Under the pieces are notes generated by a model. That model searched no databases. It was not told the DNA's origin and was given only the letters and a program-made list of their open reading frames with translations. DNA of 8,689 nt from Clostridiales bacterium (GTDB lineage Bacteria > Bacillota > Clostridia > Oscillospirales > Butyricicoccaceae): the NCBI GenBank assembly GCA_019418305.1, contig DYCA01000040.1:1-8689 (forward strand). The letters run 5' to 3'. This document shows, one piece after another, positions 5,861-8,689 of this stretch (position 1 is its first letter; every line of letters starts with the position of its first letter). Both the position numbers and the translations under genes were made by a program.

Positions 5861-5887
5861 ACGGCCGCCCGAAAGGGCGGCCGTTTT
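5861..5887 (+). terminator. Terminator of the ABC operon
   Basis: A 10-bp perfect stem ACGGCCGCCC (5861-5870) with GGGCGGCCGT (5875-5884), a GAAA tetraloop, and a run of four T. It starts 4 nt after the ATPase stop codon. Confidence 0.9.
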
Positions 5888-5908
5888 GCAGTATCGCGTA
5901 GCAAAGGT

Positions 5909-5938
5909 TTGCCAAAGGGCGGGGAAATATGATAAGAT
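5909..5938 (+). promoter_or_regulatory. Candidate promoter of the methyltransferase gene
   Basis: TTGCCA (5909-5914), an 18-nt spacer and TAAGAT (5933-5938). It lies between the operon terminator and the ATG at 5965, which implies a short leader of about 20 nt. Confidence 0.5.
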
Positions 5939-5964
5939 AGCATGCGTAAAGGTTGTGATATAAA

Positions 5965-7167
5965 ATGCAAAAGGGAGAAGCGGCAAAACTCAAGCTGCTG
6001 CTCAGCGGTATTTCGGCACGACTGACCAAAAACCGGGATTTTTTTGTGCAGGCGGTCGGTGCATTTACTTCGGGAAAGAAAAAGTTTGAAGCGAAACTGA
6101 CGCGTGAGGGTGAGGACTATCGGCTGCGCTTTCAGGGCGCAGAACGCACGGTGGATGCGGATGGTTTCTGTACGTTTTTTGCCGAGCAGGCAGAGAAATT
6201 TGATGAAGCAGTACTGACTTACACTGAGCGCGGATCGGTGGTGACACTTTCGGTCACGCCGCGCGGGGTGCAGATGAAGCAGGCGGAGCGGCAGGCGACG
6301 ACGGAAGAGAAAGCGGCGGCCGCCAACCCCTTGCTCGACCCGGGACGGCAGTATCTGATTCGCGTTGACCGCGCTGCAGCGCTGCTGCGCGAAATCGGTA
6401 TTCTGACCGCGGATGGCAAGTTGAAAAACGACATGATCCGCAAGTACAACCAGATTGACCATTATGTGGAGCTGGTCGCGCCCATGTTCGAGCAGGACGA
6501 CAGCGAGGAAATCGTGCTGCTCGACTGCGCCTGCGGCAAATCCTATCTCAGCTTTGTCATGAACTATTATCTGCATGAGGTGCTGCGCCGCCGCTGCCGC
6601 GTGATCGGTGTGGATATCAACGAACATGTCATCGACGAGAGCCGTGCGATGGCTAAGCGGCTGGGATATCATAACATGGTGTTCCAGTGCGCCGACCTGC
6701 GCACTTATCAGCCGCCTAAGGGTGTAACGGCGGTGATTTCATTGCATGCCTGTGATATTGCGACCGATCTGGCACTGGCAACGGCCATCCGCGCCCGCGT
6801 GAAGTATATCGCGTGCGTGCCCTGCTGCCACAAGGAGCTGCTCGACCAGTATACGTTGCCGGGACTCGAGCCGTTGACCAAATTTGGCGTATTTAAGGCG
6901 CGCTTTAACGACGTGCTGACCGACAGCATGCGCGCGCTCAAACTCGAAGCGGAAGGATATAAGGTATCGGTGGTAGAGTATATCTCGCCGCTTGACACGC
7001 CGAAAAACCTGCTCATCCGCGCGGTGTGCACTGGACGGGACAATCCGCGTGCCCGTAAGGAATACGGCGCAGTACGGCAGGCGGTCGGGACAACCTCGGA
7101 GCTTGACCGGCGCTGCGCCGAAATGGACGCGGAATTCTTTGTCACAGACGAAGATCTGATTTTGTAA
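5965..7167 (+). CDS. Class I SAM-dependent methyltransferase, Methyltransf_32-like
   Basis: A 400-residue cytosolic protein. An N-terminal region of about 120 residues (basic, with a beta-rich part and KQAERQATTEEKAAA linker) precedes the methyltransferase domain at about 130-355. SAM-binding motif I is VLLDCACGKSYLSF (184-197), followed by VIGVDINE (213-220) with the acidic residue for the ribose. SLHACD (259-264) and VPCCHKE (285-291) are hallmarks of the Methyltransf_32 group, which includes the eukaryotic METTL25/GSTCD-type proteins; KYNQIDHYVEL (160-170) before motif I and DTPKNLLIRA (344-353) at the end also fit. The substrate is not known to me; the basic N-terminus would suit RNA or protein. 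The ATG at 5965 has only a weak site (AAAGG about 12 nt upstream). It is a single gene with its own promoter, unrelated in operon terms to the importer. Confidence 0.85.
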   Translation: MQKGEAAKLKLLLSGISARLTKNRDFFVQAVGAFTSGKKKFEAKLTREGEDYRLRFQGAERTVDADGFCTFFAEQAEKFDEAVLTYTERGSVVTLSVTPRGVQMKQAERQATTEEKAAAANPLLDPGRQYLIRVDRAAALLREIGILTADGKLKNDMIRKYNQIDHYVELVAPMFEQDDSEEIVLLDCACGKSYLSFVMNYYLHEVLRRRCRVIGVDINEHVIDESRAMAKRLGYHNMVFQCADLRTYQPPKGVTAVISLHACDIATDLALATAIRARVKYIACVPCCHKELLDQYTLPGLEPLTKFGVFKARFNDVLTDSMRALKLEAEGYKVSVVEYISPLDTPKNLLIRAVCTGRDNPRARKEYGAVRQAVGTTSELDRRCAEMDAEFFVTDEDLIL

Positions 7168-7220
7168 CACCAAGATTACCTCTGAATAAACTGGTAATGA
7201 AGTCTCTTCAATCAATATTT

Positions 7221-7226
7221 GGAGGT
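7221..7226 (+). promoter_or_regulatory. Ribosome binding site fixing the start of the cysteine-rich gene
   Basis: GGAGGT, 7 nt before ATG 7234. An in-frame TTG at 7219 lies directly before it and is excluded by this site. Confidence 0.85.
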
Positions 7227-7233
7227 AATATAC

Positions 7234-7509
7234 ATGGCTGAAAAAGTCTGCTGCCCCGGTCCGATCTGCGGCAGTAATAACAATAACGGCACCGCTGGCG
7301 GTTTCCGCGAGGCGGTTTGCGTTCACACCAAGAAGGTTTATGATTCCTGCCGCAGCAAGGAGTGCCTGCGCGACATCCGCGTGTATCTGTGCCGCGATGC
7401 GCAGGAACTGCTCAACGCTGGCGGCATCGCTTCGGTCAAGCCGCGCGCAGCTGAGCTGCTGTGTGTGAAGATCGACGTGGAACACGTTCAGTTTAAACGC
7501 GGCTTGTGA
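7234..7509 (+). pseudogene. 5' part of a conserved clostridial cysteine-rich protein, truncated by an insertion
   Basis: The 91-residue frame begins MAEKVCCPGP, has an Asn/Gly-rich stretch and then GGFREAVCVHTKKVYDSC, CLRDIRVYL, and KPRAAELLCVKIDVEHVQFKRG. From memory these blocks match the N-terminus of a much longer uncharacterised protein family common in clostridia, in which the block ending F-x-R-G is followed by F-Y-[TS]-V-D and more than a hundred further residues. Here the frame changes right after F-K-R-G, reads one Leu and stops, and the serine recombinase gene begins (by its 3' end) 3 nt later. I infer interruption by the mobile element. Eight cysteines (6, 7, 12, 29, 39, 44, 53, 77) suggest metal binding or disulphides. 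A naturally short protein is the alternative. Upstream, TTGTAA (7162) and TAAACT (7187) with a 19-nt gap are only a weak promoter candidate. Confidence 0.7.
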
Positions 7510-7514
7510 GGTTA
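7501..7514. other. Probable element-chromosome junction (att site)
   Basis: The reading of the cysteine-rich gene departs from its expected continuation at GGCTT (7501-7505). The truncated gene stops at 7507-7509 and the recombinase stop is 7512-7514 on the other strand. The crossover core should lie within about 7495-7511. The other end of the element is outside the window, so no duplicated core can be shown. Confidence 0.55.
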
Positions 7515-8689
7515 CCACATCGAGGCAGACGATGGCGGCAGCAGCGGATAAATTTGCAGATGCAGATTACCGGGGGAGTTTGCGGTGACGCGAATCGTTT
7601 TTGTGTAGACGATTTTTTCAATAACAGTTTTGAGCAATTGGTTCTGCTCACGGGCACTCTCTGCCTGCTCGTAGGCGTCAAGAACATGCTGCAGGCGGGG
7701 CGCAAAGGCGCGGCGGCGTGCGTTTTCGTGTTCCAGCTGTTTCAGCTCGGCCTGTATTTCGGTTTGCTGGCGGAGGAGCGAGGCGCGCTCAGCATCGAGC
7801 GCGTTTTTGCGTTCGAGGTATAACGCGGGGGTATACACCCCAGTCTCGACCAATTCAAAAGCGCGGTCTATGCGTGTGTCCAGCTCGGACAGACGTTTGT
7901 CCAGCAGATGGAGTGAGGCACGCAGCGGCGCAGCATCATCCTGACAGGGGAGGGAACTGCTGTCGGGCGAATAGCCGGCCAGCCAGATGCGCAGCGTGTC
8001 GAGCACCATGCGTTCGATTTCGTCATAGCGGTGCGAAATGGTCGGACAGGCAGAACGGGAAATACAGAAAATCAGCGGCTCGCGTGGAACGGTTTGCTTG
8101 GTGGAAACGCAGTTACGCTGCATCTTGCGGCCGCATAAGCCGCAGACGATTAGGCCGGTGAAGGCGTTTTTCTGTCCCTTTCCGGCAGGGACCGGGGGCG
8201 CAGGATGACTTGCGAGGATTTCCTGCGCGTGGTGCCAGTCTTCACGGGAGACAAGCGCTTCGTGCCGCCCCTCGTATAGCTGCACATCCTTGGCGGTCAG
8301 ACGAACGACCTTGAGACGGCCGTCGACCACCTCTTTGCGGGTTGGCCGGCGGGTGCTGGTGGTATAGCCTGCATAGTGTGGATTGTGCAGTAGGAGGGAC
8401 ACGCGGCGGTCGGTCCACTGATTGCGTGTACCCGGCGGCGGAGCCAGCAGCCGGTTAAGCCGCTTTTTGATTTGGGAAATGCACACATCTTCATGCACGA
8501 ACCAGTGAAATATGTTCTGCACGATGGGGGCGGTTTGTGGGTCGGGTTCGAGCGAGCCGCCCTTTTCGCCCTTGAGCTTGATTTTGCGATAGCCGAAAGG
8601 CGGTTGGCCGGCGGTGTATTTGCCCTCGCGCCGTGCGGCCTGCACACCGGCGTTCAGACGGCGGCGGATGGTTTTATATTCTCGGCGGG
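7506..8689. mobile_element. Left end of an integrated element carrying a large serine recombinase
   Basis: The recombinase gene abuts the broken chromosomal gene and runs off the window. Large serine recombinases integrate phages, transposons of the Tn4451/TnpX type and genomic islands; the cargo is not visible, so the element type remains open. Confidence 0.6.
7512..8689 (-). CDS. Large serine recombinase (site-specific integrase), N-terminus outside the window
   Basis: The C-terminal 390 or so residues of a recombinase of the large serine (resolvase/invertase) type. The frame stays open to the window edge at 8689, so the catalytic serine domain is missing only because the window ends. The first visible residues RREYKTIRRRLNAGVQAARR, then GKYTAGQPPFGYR, are the junction of the resolvase and Recombinase (PF07508) domains. 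DNA-binding follows, with QIKKRLN and VSLLLHNPHYAG. A zinc ribbon is marked by FTGLIVCGLCGRKM and two further Cys (CISRSAC). A coiled coil (LLDKRLSELDTRIDRAFELV to QAELKQLEHENARRR) and the end block VIEKIVYTKTIRV...LHLQIYPLL complete the usual architecture. The GTG at 8645 is not the real start. Coiled coil and zinc ribbon normally control the direction of integration and excision. Confidence 0.93.
   Translation of the reverse strand, partial: RREYKTIRRRLNAGVQAARREGKYTAGQPPFGYRKIKLKGEKGGSLEPDPQTAPIVQNIFHWFVHEDVCISQIKKRLNRLLAPPPGTRNQWTDRRVSLLLHNPHYAGYTTSTRRPTRKEVVDGRLKVVRLTAKDVQLYEGRHEALVSREDWHHAQEILASHPAPPVPAGKGQKNAFTGLIVCGLCGRKMQRNCVSTKQTVPREPLIFCISRSACPTISHRYDEIERMVLDTLRIWLAGYSPDSSSLPCQDDAAPLRASLHLLDKRLSELDTRIDRAFELVETGVYTPALYLERKNALDAERASLLRQQTEIQAELKQLEHENARRRAFAPRLQHVLDAYEQAESAREQNQLLKTVIEKIVYTKTIRVTANSPGNLHLQIYPLLPPSSASMW

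Noticed and set aside
5833..6672. 279-codon minus-strand frame opposite the methyltransferase start
   Set aside because: No family motif, covers a terminator and promoter, antisense to a well-supported gene.
7175..7198. ATTACC/GGTAAT inverted repeat as terminator of the methyltransferase gene
   Set aside because: Only 6 bp with a 12-nt loop and no T-run; may equally be a regulator site or chance.
6739..7518. 259-codon minus-strand frame opposite the methyltransferase end and the cysteine-rich gene
   Set aside because: Antisense shadow spanning two genes and their intergenic region; no ribosome site or motif.
7506..8161. Plus-strand frames inside the recombinase gene
   Set aside because: Shadow frames of the recombinase; no motifs and no ribosome site.
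1..8689. CRISPR array, tRNA or rRNA genes
   Set aside because: No regularly spaced repeats, and no tRNA- or rRNA-like stretch was noticed on either strand by eye.

Overview
The window looks like chromosomal DNA of a Gram-positive gut-type clostridium (Bacillota, probably Oscillospiraceae or a relative). The reasons are the strong AAGGAGG-type ribosome sites, a DUF1540 cysteine peptide, a TM1266-type regulator, a lipoprotein-anchored importer and a clostridial-type large serine recombinase. Taxonomy is inferred from these features; there is no marker gene.

Left part, about 1-2,750: an AT-richer, partly decayed accessory stretch. It holds an intact LysR-type regulator (11-907) and an intact D12-class DNA adenine methylase (1627-2460). 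Between and after them lie remnants: a minus-strand scrap resembling the dimerisation helix of a GHKL histidine kinase (about 1066-1170), a frame-disrupted plus-strand gene whose last frame overlaps the methylase start (1269-1634), and start-less coding-like frames after the methylase (2472-2715).

Middle part, about 2,750-7,170: a GC-richer, well-kept core. A DUF1540 peptide (2846-3016) ends in a strong terminator. Next comes a consensus promoter (TTGACA-N17-TATACT, 3088-3116) and a leader of about 160 nt ending in an intrinsic terminator just before the first gene, the architecture of a riboswitch or attenuator. It controls a four-gene cluster: a TM1266-like small regulator (3283-3519), a substrate-binding lipoprotein (3533-4555), a permease (4530-5297) and a compact ATPase (5294-5857). 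The last three overlap and form a complete ABC importer of the TauABC/SsuABC/ThiXYZ type, substrate unknown. A GAAA-loop terminator closes it. A separate promoter precedes a 400-aa Methyltransf_32-type SAM-dependent methyltransferase (5965-7167).

Right end, about 7,170-8,689: a cysteine-rich conserved clostridial gene (7234-7509) is cut short after 91 residues. Three bases past its stop lies the stop codon of a convergent large serine recombinase (7512-8689, minus, N-terminus outside the window). The simplest reading is the left end of an integrated element that split the cysteine-rich gene.

The main points of interest are this integration junction, the unassigned leader RNA before the TM1266/ABC operon, and the pairing of a hydrogenase-associated regulator family with an importer.
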